Positions 1 to 8,486 of a stretch of 64,000 nucleotides of DNA are shown one piece after another. The DNA is from JAXGXJ01 sp963829545 (GTDB lineage Bacteria > Actinomycetota > Thermoleophilia > RBG-16-64-13). Position 1 is the first letter of the stretch. Each line of letters begins with the position of its first letter. The notes beneath the pieces are model-generated. The model ran no database searches. It had not been told where the DNA came from and worked only from the letters and a program-made list of their open reading frames with translations. The DNA lies in contig CAWHIX010000010.1 of NCBI GenBank assembly GCA_963829545.1, forward strand, positions 62,001 through 126,000. Reading direction: 5' to 3'. The position numbers were made by a program, and so were the translations under genes.

Positions 1-89
1 ACCGACATCAGGTTGATATCTGCTTCAGTCAGAGCGTCGATCACTTCGTCGAGACGGTCTGGCTGGATGATCGCGATGATGTATTTCAT
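1..89 (-). CDS. glnK: PII nitrogen regulatory protein, N-terminal part (runs off window edge)
   Basis: Reading leftward from ATG at 89, the first 29 residues begin MKYIIAIIQPDRLDEVID, the canonical N terminus of the PII (GlnB/GlnK) family. PII proteins sense 2-oxoglutarate and ATP/ADP and block the ammonium channel AmtB when nitrogen is plentiful. A strong GGAG ribosome site precedes the ATG. The gene starts 16 bases after the stop of the upstream amtB copy, giving the classic amtB-glnK pair. The T-loop lies outside the window, so the modification site cannot be judged. It is very similar to, but not identical with, the complete PII gene at 4912-5253. Confidence 0.9.
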   Translation of the reverse strand, partial: MKYIIAIIQPDRLDEVIDALTEADINLMS

Positions 90-105
90 GCTCGTCTCCT
101 CGTTG

Positions 106-1341
106 CTATCCGACGACTGTGTAAGCGGACTCGCTGTGCTGCGTCAAGTCGAGGCCGATGTTCTCCTGATCCGTGGTGACTCGTAGACCCGACCACTTTG
201 TCGACGAGTTTGAGGAGTCCGAAGGAGAGTATGAAGGAGTAGGCGGCGCAAGCGACGATAGCGATGAACTGCAGGAGAAGCTGCTTGGGATTCCCGTAGA
301 ACAGGCCGTCGGAGCCGGCAGGGTTGACCATGGTGGTGGCCCAGAGACCGGTGAGAAGCGCTCCCACCATCCCGCCTATGCCGTGCACGCCGAAGGCGTC
401 GAGCGAGTCGTCGTACCCCAATCTGTTCTTCACGACCACCACCGCTACGTAGCACACGAGACCGGCGATGGCGCCGATGGCCACGGCGGCGAGGGGCGTC
501 ACGTAGCCGGAAGCGGGCGTGATGGCGACCAGACCGGCAACGGCGCCGGAGATGAGACCGAGAGCGGTGGGCGTCTGCTCCGGATCCATTCGACAGCCGC
601 CCAGGCGACGGCCGCGGTAGCGGCAGCCATATGCGTGGCCACGAAGGCGGAGACGCCAGGCCGTTGGCGCCCAGGGCGCTGCCCGCGTTGAAGCCGAACC
701 ATCCGAACCACAACAGAGCCGCACCCAGGATGGCAAAGGGCAGGTTGTGAGGCGGGAGAGGTATCCGGGTACTTCTTCCGCCGGCCCATGACGAGCGCCG
801 CCGCCAGCGCCGCCATGCCCGCGCTGATGTGCACCACGGTGCCTCCGGCGAAGTCGAGAGCGCCCAGTTCGCGCAGTAGCCGCCCACGCCCCAGACCCAG
901 TGGGCCATCGGGATCATAGACGATGGTGGCCCACAACAAGGAGAAGACGCAGGAAGGCGCTGAACTTCATCCGCTCGGCGAAGGCGCCGATGATCAGGGC
1001 CGGGGTGATGACGGCGAACATCATCTGGAAGATCATGAAGAGCTGGTGCGGGATGGTGGCGGCGTAGTCGGGGTTGGGCTCAAGCCCCACGCCCTGCAGC
1101 CCGACCCAGCTCAGGTCGCCGATCAGTCCGCCGTGGTCGGGCCCGAAGGCCAGACTGTAGCCGAAGAGGACCCATTGGATGCTGATGACGCCCAGCACAT
1201 GAAGCACTGCATCATGATGGAGAGCACGTTCTTACGCCGGACCAGGCCTCCGTAGAAGAAAGCCAGTCCCGGAGTCATCAGCATGACGAGCGCCGTGCTG
1301 ATCAGCATCCAGGCCGTGTCTCCCGTGTCTATAGCTGCCAT
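106..1341 (-). CDS. amtB: Ammonium transporter AmtB, downstream tandem copy (frameshifted)
   Basis: Full-length Amt/MEP/Rh ammonium channel of about 411 codons if frameshifts are ignored. The N terminus reads MAAIDTGDTAWMLIST and AFFYGGLVRRKN, and the C-terminal part contains CYVAVVVVKN, GVHGIGGM and the cytoplasmic tail ENIGLDLTQHSESAYTVVG. Similarity is split over all three minus frames, so there are several single-base indels between about 500 and 1200. Stop at 106-108, start ATG at 1341 with GAGGGAG eight bases upstream. It is followed 16 bases later by glnK. The protein sits in the inner membrane and takes up ammonium under PII control. The indels may be sequencing errors or real decay after duplication. 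The sequence alone does not decide this. Confidence 0.85.
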
Positions 1342-1510
1342 GTTCACACTCCCTCTGCGCGGTCTGAGCGGGCCGTCGCATAGCCGAGTGGCCACCGAGC
1401 CACTTTGGCCGGCTGCGTATGCGATACCGCTATTACACCCGCAGAAGAGGCTCACGACGACATCCGAACATCCAAGGAATGTGCGGCGCCTTTGTACATT
1501 TGGAGCAAAG

Positions 1511-2752
1511 TCAGCCCACGACTGTGTAAGCGGACTCGCTGTGCTGCGTCAAGTCGAGGCCGATGTTCTCCTCATCCGCGGTGACCCGTAGTCCGATCAC
1601 CTTGTCGACGAGCTTGAGGAGTCCGAAGGAGAGTATGAAGGAGTAGGCGGCGCAGCCGGCCAGGGCGATGAACTGCAGGAGAAGCTGCCGGGCTTCCCCG
1701 TAGAACAGTCCGTTCGCGCCGGCCGGGTTGACCGCCTCGGAGGCGAAGAAGCCCACCAGCAGCACGCCCAGCATGCCCCCTATGCCGTGCACGCCGAAAC
1801 AGTCGAGCGAGTCGTCGTAACCGAGCTTGTTCTTCACGACCACCACCGCTACGTAGCAGACGAGACCGGCGATGGCGCCGATGGCCACGGCGGCGAGGGG
1901 CGTCACGTAGCCGGAAGCGGGCGTGATGGCCGGCCAATCCCGCGATGGCCCCCGAGATGATGCCGAGAGCGGTGGGCCGTCTACCCCGAGATCCATTCCA
2001 CTGTCGCCCAAGCGACTGCAGCCGCCGCGCCGCTCATATGCGTGGCCACGAAGGCGGAGACCGCCAGGCCGTTGGCGCCCAGGGCGCTACCCGCGTTGAA
2101 GCCGAACCATCCGAACCACAACAGAGCCGCACCCAGGATGGCAAAGGGCAGGTTGTGAGGGGGGGACATATCGGTGGGATATCCGCGCCTCTTTCCCATG
2201 AGCAAAGCGGCTGCCAGGGCGCCCATGCCCGCGCTGATGTGCACCACTACGCCTCCGGCGAAGTCGAGAGCGCCCAGTTCGCGCAGTATGCCGCCCACGC
2301 CCCAGACCCAGTGGGCCATGGGAACATAGACGATGGTGGCCCACAACAAGGAGAAGAGCAGGAAGGCGCTGAACTTCATCCGCTCGGCGAAGGCGCCGAT
2401 GATGAGGGCCGGGGTAATGACGGCGAACATCATCTGGAAGATCATGAAGAGTTGGTGGGGGATGGTGGCTGCGTAGTCAGGATAGGGCTCCAAGCCCCAC
2501 TCCCTGCAGTCCGGCCCAGCTCAGGTCCCCTATCAGTCCACCGTGGTCGGGCCCAAAGGCCAGACTGTAGCCGAAAAGGACCCATTGGATGCTGATGACG
2601 CCGATCAACATGAAGCACTGCATCATGATGGAGAGCACGTTCTTACGCCGGACCAGGCCTCCGTAGAAGAAAGCCAGTCCCGGAGTCATCAGCATGACGA
2701 GCGCCGTGCTGATCAGCATCCATGCCGTGTCTCCCGTGTCTATAGCTGCCAT
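1511..2752 (-). CDS. amtB: Ammonium transporter AmtB, upstream tandem copy (frameshifted)
   Basis: Second amtB copy, nearly identical to the one at 106-1341 over the whole length and into the ribosome-binding region. The reading frame runs from ATG 2752 (GAGGGAG site), changes near 2490 and changes again near 1930-2000, before ending in the same AYTVVG tail at 1511. Signature stretches are FFYGGLVRRKN, PHQLFMIFQMMFA, HWVWGVGG and GVHGIGGM. The differences from copy one are mostly third-position changes and a few residues around 1690-1760, so the duplication is not brand new. It lies 209 bases downstream of the PucR-type regulator gene, with a perfect palindrome in that gap. It is an inner-membrane ammonium channel if the frameshifts are artefacts. 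Confidence 0.85.
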
Positions 2753-2904
2753 GTTCACACTCCCTCTGCGCGGTCTGAGCGGGCCGTCGCAGAGTCAGGC
2801 GACGGCCCGGGCCATGACCATCAATTAGGGCCGGGCGAGAGCAGGGGCGGCACCTACACAGGTATGAAAGCAGGGGAGGGTAATCTATACAAAGGTACAA
2901 GGTC

Positions 2905-2925
2905 ATTGTCGCAATTTGCGACAAT
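2905..2925. promoter_or_regulatory. Perfect 21-bp palindrome between pucR-type gene and amtB
   Basis: Two perfect 10-base arms (ATTGTCGCAA and its complement) flank a single T. The site lies 37 bases beyond the stop of the PucR-family gene and 153 bases upstream of the amtB start at 2752. Its symmetry and position fit an operator for a dimeric regulator of amtB, either the neighbouring PucR protein or a global nitrogen regulator. I did not find the same palindrome upstream of the other nitrogen genes in the window. Confidence 0.55.
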
Positions 2926-2961
2926 CGCTCCGGGAAGAAGACTCTGTCGCGAGGGTTCGCG

Positions 2962-4611
2962 TCAGTCTATGAAGAGGCTGCGGGCCTTGAGCCCCAGCCC
3001 CAGGCGCTCCTTGTGTTCCGTCTGAAACACACTCAGCCCGCTGATTTCCGCGATCTTCTCGAGCCGGTAGCGGACCGTATGACGGTGGGCGTAGAGTTGG
3101 GAAGCCGTCTTCGTGAGGCTCTCGTTGTTCGCGAAGAAGGTCATGAGCGTGTGCGCGAGTTGCGTACCGTTGGTCTCGTCGTAACGGTCGACAGGGCCTA
3201 CGGATTCCTCGTAGAGGGCCCGGATCAGGTCCGGATCTCTCTCCCATATTTCGAGCAGCAGGCGGTAGCTGCCCACGTCGGCGAAGTGGAGCATCGTCCC
3301 CGGCCCGTGGAGCCTCCGGGTGACCTTCAAGGCCACGAGGGCCTCCTGGTAACCTCTGTCGAGTTGAGCGGGGTCGGCCACGAAGCCGCTGATGCCCGCG
3401 GATACGCTCAACTCGGCCTCAGACCTGCCGAACCCCTGCAGCACCCTGGCCATGCGGGTGACCGTTGTCGTCTCCTGTGCGCTGCGACCGCACAAGAAGA
3501 CAACCACGTGACCAGACTTGAGGCTCACGAGGGAGGAGACCTCCGCGGAGGTCACGTGGCGCGAGCAGCGGGAGAACAACCTCTCCACCCTTCGGTCGAG
3601 TTCCTCTTGCTCCAGCCCCCGCCGCGGGACCAGCCCCTCGAACTCGTCCACGGCAAGAAGGATCACAGTGGCTCCCTGGGTCAGATCGCAGCCGAGAAAA
3701 GCGCCGCGTCTGAGCAGCGAAGCCGACGAGGCGCTGCTCCCGCTGATGAGGTCGTCGAGGAAGTCCCCCTTCAGGCGTACTTCGGTCTCGAATCTCACCC
3801 TATCCTGCGCCATCTCCAGTGTGGCGATGGTGGCAGCATGTTCCATCACCATGGTCTCCATGCGTGTGAGCTCGGCTTGGCCGCTGAGCGCGCACATGTA
3901 GCCCTGACTCTTGTGTCCAGCGACGATGGGCAACACGAACATGCTGGGCATGTCGGGTTCCTGTATGTGGAAGAGACGCCCGCTTCTCCCCAGTGTCCGG
4001 AACTTGTCCCTGATGTCGGGCTGCCCGAACGAAGCCTCAAGGTCGAGAATGCCCTCGTCGGGAGAGGCTGACGAGAGAAATTCCAGTGAGATATCGAGGA
4101 AGGCCACCGGCATGTCGAGCAGTCGAGACGATTCCCTGGCCAACTCCTCCCAGCCGCCTCCACGTATGACCACCCCGAGAAGATTCCGGTGGATCTCCTG
4201 GGATTTCTCGAGTTGCGAGGCCTGCTGATCGATGATGACCTCGGTGGCGTCCTGCATCAGCCGAGTCCAGCGGAGGCCTTGCGGCACCTCCACTATGGGG
4301 AACTTGCGCTTGTCGGCGAGGTCGATGATATCGGGGGGCATGTTCTCGACGAACCTGGTGGTCTTGACGAAGAGCGCGGCCGCTCCGGCCAACATCACTC
4401 GCCGGCAGAACTCCCGCTGTCTTTCGACATCGCCCTTCACGGCGAACATGGTCGACAACACCAGTTCTCCGCCTGAGAGCCAGTCCGCGATGTCGGGTAC
4501 CTCACCGACCGTGACAGAGCCGATGCGGCGGCTGAGCCCTTCCTTCCCCGCGAGAATACGCGCGTCTTTCAGCACGTCGAGTTGGAGGATCTGTTCGACC
4601 GTGACGGGCAT
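2962..4611 (-). CDS. PucR-family transcriptional regulator
   Basis: 549-residue regulator. The N terminus (about 1-125) is the PucR-type sensory domain (VEQILQLDVLKDARILAG, then PDIADWLSGGELVLST). The middle region (about 270-440) resembles the GGDEF-like CdaR/PucR domain. The C terminus (about 480-540) is the PucR helix-turn-helix, with LTKTASQLYAHRHTVRYRLEKI as its core. Family members are activators or repressors of purine, nitrogen or aromatic catabolism and sense small metabolites. Length and domain order are typical. It is transcribed toward the two amtB copies and glnK, with a palindrome in the gap, so control of ammonium uptake is the simplest hypothesis. The actual ligand is unknown. 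Confidence 0.85.
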   Translation of the reverse strand: MPVTVEQILQLDVLKDARILAGKEGLSRRIGSVTVGEVPDIADWLSGGELVLSTMFAVKGDVERQREFCRRVMLAGAAALFVKTTRFVENMPPDIIDLADKRKFPIVEVPQGLRWTRLMQDATEVIIDQQASQLEKSQEIHRNLLGVVIRGGGWEELARESSRLLDMPVAFLDISLEFLSSASPDEGILDLEASFGQPDIRDKFRTLGRSGRLFHIQEPDMPSMFVLPIVAGHKSQGYMCALSGQAELTRMETMVMEHAATIATLEMAQDRVRFETEVRLKGDFLDDLISGSSASSASLLRRGAFLGCDLTQGATVILLAVDEFEGLVPRRGLEQEELDRRVERLFSRCSRHVTSAEVSSLVSLKSGHVVVFLCGRSAQETTTVTRMARVLQGFGRSEAELSVSAGISGFVADPAQLDRGYQEALVALKVTRRLHGPGTMLHFADVGSYRLLLEIWERDPDLIRALYEESVGPVDRYDETNGTQLAHTLMTFFANNESLTKTASQLYAHRHTVRYRLEKIAEISGLSVFQTEHKERLGLGLKARSLFID

Positions 4612-4911
4612 GGACTCAGAATAACATTGGCGACCCCCACTTGGCCATTAGCACTAGGCGTCTGCTCACTGCCGAAGCGCATTGCCCCATTTAAGGCGAA
4701 CCGGCGGCGTTGCTCTCAACCGGTGATCGAGCCCACTTTAGGCCAAATGTAGAACTCGTCAACGCCCCGTTCCTCCACCTTGAATGGCGGCGGAGCGCGC
4801 CTTCGTGCACTGCTATCATCGACAACAGGGCTGGGGCGCCAACGGGAGGGATGTGCAGTCCCGAAGCGGAGGCGTACCGGCGACCATCTAGGGATCAGAC
4901 AGGAGTTGCAG
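4612..4911. other. Divergent intergenic region between pucR-type gene and PII gene
   Basis: 300 bases separate the divergent starts of the PucR-family gene and the plus-strand PII gene, so both promoters should lie here. I see a TATCAT -10-like hexamer near 4813 on the plus strand but no convincing -35 partner. There is no sigma-54 signature and no copy of the 2905-2925 palindrome. No coding potential is apparent. Confidence 0.4.
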
Positions 4912-5253
4912 GTGAAGTACATCATCGCGGTCATTCAACCGGACCGACTGGACGCCGTGATCGAGGCCCTGAGCGAGGAAGAGATCAACCTGATGACCGT
5001 CTCCGACGTGATGGGCCGGGGCCGCCAGAAGGGGATCGCCGAGGTCTACCGCAGCCACGTGGAGCGGGGAGGACTGCTTCACAAGATCAAGATCGAGATC
5101 GCCGTGAGCAACAACAAGGTCTGGCAGACGGTGGACGCCATCACCCGCGGCGCCCGCACGGGCAACATCGGCGACGGAAAGATATTCGTCCTGGAGATGG
5201 AGGAGTGCCTGCGCATCCGCACCGGCGAGACGGGGGTGGCCGCCCTCGCGTAG
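4912..5253 (+). CDS. glnB: PII nitrogen regulatory protein
   Basis: Complete 113-residue PII protein. The start is GTG at 4912, chosen because an AGGAG site lies six bases upstream and the product then begins with the family N terminus MKYIIAVIQPDRLD. The ATP-binding region includes ARTGNIGDGKIFV and IRTGE. The T-loop (about 36-58) keeps Tyr46 but has Glu at position 51, where the uridylylated Tyr sits in the E. coli-type proteins. Control by uridylylation is therefore unlikely and control by adenylylation or ligand binding alone is more probable. The gene stands alone, divergent from the PucR-type regulator and closed by a strong hairpin. It probably regulates one of the AmtB channels or glutamine synthetase. 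Symbol choice between glnB and glnK is arbitrary. Confidence 0.92.
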   Translation: MKYIIAVIQPDRLDAVIEALSEEEINLMTVSDVMGRGRQKGIAEVYRSHVERGGLLHKIKIEIAVSNNKVWQTVDAITRGARTGNIGDGKIFVLEMEECLRIRTGETGVAALA

Positions 5254-5281
5254 ACGCACACGCGCGTACGTCCCCTCCTCG

Positions 5282-5317
5282 GAGCGCGGGCCCGGCGATA
5301 TCGCCGGGCCCGCGCTC
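5282..5317 (+). terminator. Hairpin terminator after PII gene
   Basis: A perfect 17-base inverted repeat (arm begins GAGCGCGGGCCCGGCGA) with a two-base centre starts 28 bases after the PII stop. The very GC-rich stem has only a weak T tract after it. It could also stop readthrough from the convergent amidohydrolase gene. Confidence 0.7.
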
Positions 5318-5396
5318 GTTCACGTCCATATCATGTCTTTCCAGCCACCCGGGCGGCGTCGTACGCGCTCAGGTGCCCGAAGGGGCGCTCCCGGCC

Positions 5397-6420
5397 TTAC
5401 AGATCCAGCCCCAGACTGCCGGCGTTACCTTCGTAAAGGGCGGCTTCCTCGTCCGGCGACAGTCCCAGTCCGTTGAGGAAGGCGAAGGCTTCGCTCAGGT
5501 CTTCGTAGGGATAGTCGGTGCCGAACATGATCCTGTCCATGCCCAGCGCCTCCTTGGTGCACTTGAATGCGGCAGGTAGGTAGTTGCCGCTGGTGGTCAC
5601 CATGAAATCCTCGCGGAAGTAGCTGCTGGGTTTGCGGGCCAAGGAGACCACCGCTCCCTTGTCGGCCTTGGCGTGCGGTCTGTCGAAAGGCCAGTCCATC
5701 CGTTGCATCAGGAAGGGAAGGCCCTCTCCCAGGTGGCCGAGGATGATCTTCAGCCCGGGGAAGGCGTCGAAGGCCCCACTGAGGACCAAGCGCATGGCGG
5801 CCAGGGCCGTCTCCAACCCGAAGCCGAAGCCCGGGCCGGCCGAGGCCACTCCGTACGTCCAGAACTCCGGGATCTTGGGTGTCGTGGGATGGAGGTAGAT
5901 GGGCGCTCCCAGCTCGGCCGCCTTTTCAAGGATGGGCCAGTAGCGCTTCTCGTCGAGGTAGGAGTCACCGTAGTTGCTGTGCGTCTTCCACCCCTTCATG
6001 CCCAGTTCCTTGACCGCGCGCTCCAGCTCCTTGACGGCCTCGTCGGTGTCCTTGACGGCCAGAGCCGCGTAGCCCTGGAAACGATCGCGGGTGGCGTTGG
6101 ACCGCCGCGGCGAGGGCATCGTTGGCCTTGCGGGCCAGACGAGTACCGACGAGGGGGTCGAGCTGCTCCACCCCCGGAGCCGTCAGAGACATGACGGCGA
6201 CGTCGATGCCGGCGGCGTCCATGGCGGCGATCCGGCCCGCGTCGACGTCCAGCAGCCGGGCGATGAGTGCCTCGCTGAAGGGCTCCCGAGCGTCTGGGTG
6301 GTAGGCCAGACGGAGAAAGCCATCCTCCGACCTTTCGAAGCGTGGGTAGCCGGGGTTATTAGTCAGGGTGTCGTACCACTCCTGAGTGATGAAGTGAGTC
6401 TCGAAATCGATCTTCCTCAT
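5397..6420 (-). CDS. Amidohydrolase_2 family protein, hydroxybenzoate-decarboxylase-like (one frameshift)
   Basis: About 340 residues in two frames that join near 6070. The N-terminal half starts MRKIDFETHF and contains MSLTAPGVEQLDPL; the C-terminal half has PIYLHP, KIILGHLGEGLPF, VTTSGNY and FGTDYPYEDL. These match the ACMSD/gamma-resorcylate decarboxylase branch of the amidohydrolase superfamily. The expected metal ligands are all present: Glu-x-His at 7-9, a His in the YLHP strand, and the Asp of GTD. Family members decarboxylate hydroxybenzoates non-oxidatively using zinc or manganese. With a trihydroxybenzene pathway 30 kb away, gallate or a resorcylate is an attractive but unproven substrate. 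The gene follows ybjQ on the same strand, with no obvious functional link. The frameshift is probably a sequence error, because both halves are well conserved. Confidence 0.75.
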
Positions 6421-6489
6421 GCGCCTCTCCTTGTTGTCATGGTGGACTCGTCGGTAGTGTCCGTCGTCTGCCCTCGACGAGGGTATCGG

Positions 6490-6820
6490 TCACTCGGGCT
6501 CGACGACGGCGGCCGTGCCGTAGGCGATGCACCTCGGTCATGTTGTTCCCGAGATCGGTGGCGTCGTATCTCACGGACAGTACGGCGTTGGCTCCCATCT
6601 GCTCGGCGTGCTGCACCATCCAGGCAAAAGCCTCGGCTCTGGTCTGCTCGCACAGCTCGATGTACTCAGGGATGCGACCGCCGCCCAGCGTGCGGATGGA
6701 GGCGGCTACCTGGCTGCCGATCCACCGTGCCCTCACGGTTACCCCGCGTACGACGCCCAGAGTCTGGACCACTCGGTAGCCGGGGAGAGTGAGACAGGTG
6801 GTGGTCATGCGGTGCTCCAT
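6490..6820 (-). CDS. YbjQ/UPF0145 heavy-metal-binding-domain protein (frameshift near C terminus)
   Basis: Small protein of about 109 residues. ATG at 6820 is preceded by AGGAGG five bases upstream. The core reads LPGYRVVQTLGVVRGVTVRA, then MGANAVLSVRYDATDL, typical of the pentameric YbjQ family. In the main frame the last residues become Arg-rich. Shifting by one base after TEVH restores the expected ending AYGTAAVVEPE with a stop at 6490, so a one-base error near 6530 is likely. Function is unknown; the family is loosely associated with metal binding. It lies downstream of glnA, separated by two hairpins. Confidence 0.75.
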
Positions 6821-6894
6821 CGGTCCTCCTCGCGCTCGAGCGGGCACTGAAGGCCCAGTATAACCCCGCTGCGCGGAGGGGCGGGGGAAGAAGA

Positions 6895-6922
6895 GAGGCG
6901 CCCGGCGGATGCCGGGCGCCTC
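6895..6922 (-). terminator. Distal hairpin downstream of glnA
   Basis: Perfect 12-base stem (GAGGCGCCCGGC) with a four-base loop. Read on the minus strand it is followed by a pyrimidine-rich run (CTCTTCTTCCCCC), as expected for an intrinsic terminator. Confidence 0.6.
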
Positions 6923-6943
6923 AGGACCCTTCTGAGAAGGGAC

Positions 6944-6972
6944 CCCCCGGCGGCGTCAGCGACCGCCGGGGG
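6944..6972 (-). terminator. Proximal hairpin immediately after glnA
   Basis: 10-base perfect stem (CCCCCGGCGG with its complement) and a nine-base loop, lying 17 bases past the glnA stop on the minus strand. A small CCCTTCT/AGAAGGG hairpin sits between this and the distal hairpin, so the glnA 3' end carries stacked stem-loops. Confidence 0.6.
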
Positions 6973-6989
6973 TACAGCAGGGTGGCTGT

Positions 6990-8321
6990 CTACAGGATGG
7001 GGAGGTAGCGGTCCACCTCGTAGGGAGTCACGAGGGCCTTGTACTCGTCCCACTCCGCCCACTTGTTGCGGATGAGGTAATCGCAGACGTGGTCGCCCAG
7101 GGCCTCGCGGACGAACTCGGACTTGTCGAACTCCTTGATGGCCTGGTAGAGGTCCTCGGGCAGGGAGTCGATGCCGGCTTTCGCCCGCTCGTCTTCGGTC
7201 ATCTCGAAGATGTTGTCGCTCGATTCGGGCGGCAGCTCGTACCCTTCTTCGATCCCCTTGAGACCGGCGGCCAGCATGGCGGCGAAGGCCAGGTAGGGGT
7301 TGCAGGCCGGGTCGGGGTTACGGAGTTCGACGCGGGTGGCGTTCTCTTTGCCGGGCTTGTAGAGAGGCACGCGCACCATGGCGGAACGGTTGCGGCGCGA
7401 CCAGCAGATGTAGACGGGGGCCTCATAGCCGGGCACGAGGCGCTTGTAGGAGTTGATCCACTGGTTGGTCACCAGGGCGATCTCCTTCACGTGCTTCAGA
7501 AGGCCGGCGATGTACGATTTGCCGATGGGGGAGAGGTTGTACTCGTCGTTGGCGTCGAAGAAGGCGTTGCGCTCACCCTTGAAGAGCGACTGATGTACGT
7601 GCATCCCCGAGCCGTTCACCCCGTGGATGGGCTTGGGCATGAAGGTCGCGTAGACACCGTGGGCGGCGGCGATCTCCTTGACGGTGAGGCGGTAGGTCAT
7701 GACTTGGTCGGCCATGAGGGCGACGTCTTTGTACTTCAGATCGATCTCGTGCTGGGAGGGAGCCACCTCATGGTGGGAGTACTCCACAGGGATGCCGAGG
7801 GCGTGCAGGGCGTTGATGGTATCCCGCCGCAGGTCGCTACCGGCATCGAGGGTGGTGAGGTCGAAGTAGCCGCCGTTGTCGAGCACCTGGGTGCCGCAGC
7901 TGTCCCGGAAATAGAAGAACTCCAATTCGGGACCGACATTCATGGTGTAGCCCATGGCCTCGGCCTTGGCCACGACCTTCTTCAGCACGTTGCGGGGATC
8001 GCCGTCGTACGGCTCACCGGTCGGGGTGCGGATCTCGCAGAACATGCGGGCGGTGCCGCCGGCTCCCGCTCTCCAGGGCAGCACGGCGAAGGTGCTGGGG
8101 TCGGGGTAGGCGACCATATCCGACTCCTCGATACGGGCGAACCCCTCGATGGAGGACCCGTCGAAGCCCATCCCCTCGTCGAAGGCGCCTTCAAGCTCGG
8201 CCGGAGTCACGGCGAAGCTCTTGAGAGAGCCGAGGACGTCCGTGAACCAGAAACGCACGAACTTGATCTGTCGGTCCTCGACGATGCGAAGGACGTCCTC
8301 CTTGGTCAGCTTTTCCGCCAT
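6990..8321 (-). CDS. glnA: Glutamine synthetase type I
   Basis: 443-residue GSI that makes glutamine from glutamate, ammonium and ATP in the cytoplasm. Visible signatures are GFDGSSIEGF near the N terminus, the metal/ATP segments VGPELEFF and HHEVAPSQHEID, NGSGMHVHQSL, and RNPDPACNPYLAFAA. The length and the absence of the NLYDLP adenylylation site fit the GSI-alpha type rather than the adenylylated enterobacterial type. Regulation is therefore probably by feedback or a repressor rather than GlnE. The ATG at 8321 follows a GGAAAGGAG site. A TATGAT -10-like hexamer lies on the minus strand at 8385-8390. It is downstream of gltB-gltD, giving a GS/GOGAT cluster for ammonium assimilation next to amtB and PII. 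Confidence 0.96.
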   Translation of the reverse strand: MAEKLTKEDVLRIVEDRQIKFVRFWFTDVLGSLKSFAVTPAELEGAFDEGMGFDGSSIEGFARIEESDMVAYPDPSTFAVLPWRAGAGGTARMFCEIRTPTGEPYDGDPRNVLKKVVAKAEAMGYTMNVGPELEFFYFRDSCGTQVLDNGGYFDLTTLDAGSDLRRDTINALHALGIPVEYSHHEVAPSQHEIDLKYKDVALMADQVMTYRLTVKEIAAAHGVYATFMPKPIHGVNGSGMHVHQSLFKGERNAFFDANDEYNLSPIGKSYIAGLLKHVKEIALVTNQWINSYKRLVPGYEAPVYICWSRRNRSAMVRVPLYKPGKENATRVELRNPDPACNPYLAFAAMLAAGLKGIEEGYELPPESSDNIFEMTEDERAKAGIDSLPEDLYQAIKEFDKSEFVREALGDHVCDYLIRNKWAEWDEYKALVTPYEVDRYLPIL

Positions 8322-8486
8322 CTCGATGGCTCCTTTCCCTGTTGCGCGGGTCCCTTATGTGCTGGCTGACATGTGTTCTGGGGAATCATACCAATGGACA
8401 CCCCACCCAAATGTAGCCGGTTGGCCCGAACTTCCCTATGTCTACCTATACAGATGGCCAAGCGAGGCGGTACCCCGCATGTTTGC

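Larger units (their letters stand above)
106..2794. repeat. Tandem duplication of amtB with its leader
   Basis: The two amtB copies are direct repeats with an offset of about 1.41 kb. Identity continues past the start codons: about 40 bases upstream of each ATG (1342-1380 and 2753-2791) match base for base, then diverge. The duplicated unit therefore included the ribosome site but not the distal promoter. The leader of the downstream copy (1381-1510) is unrelated to that of the upstream copy, so the two may be expressed differently. Confidence 0.8.
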
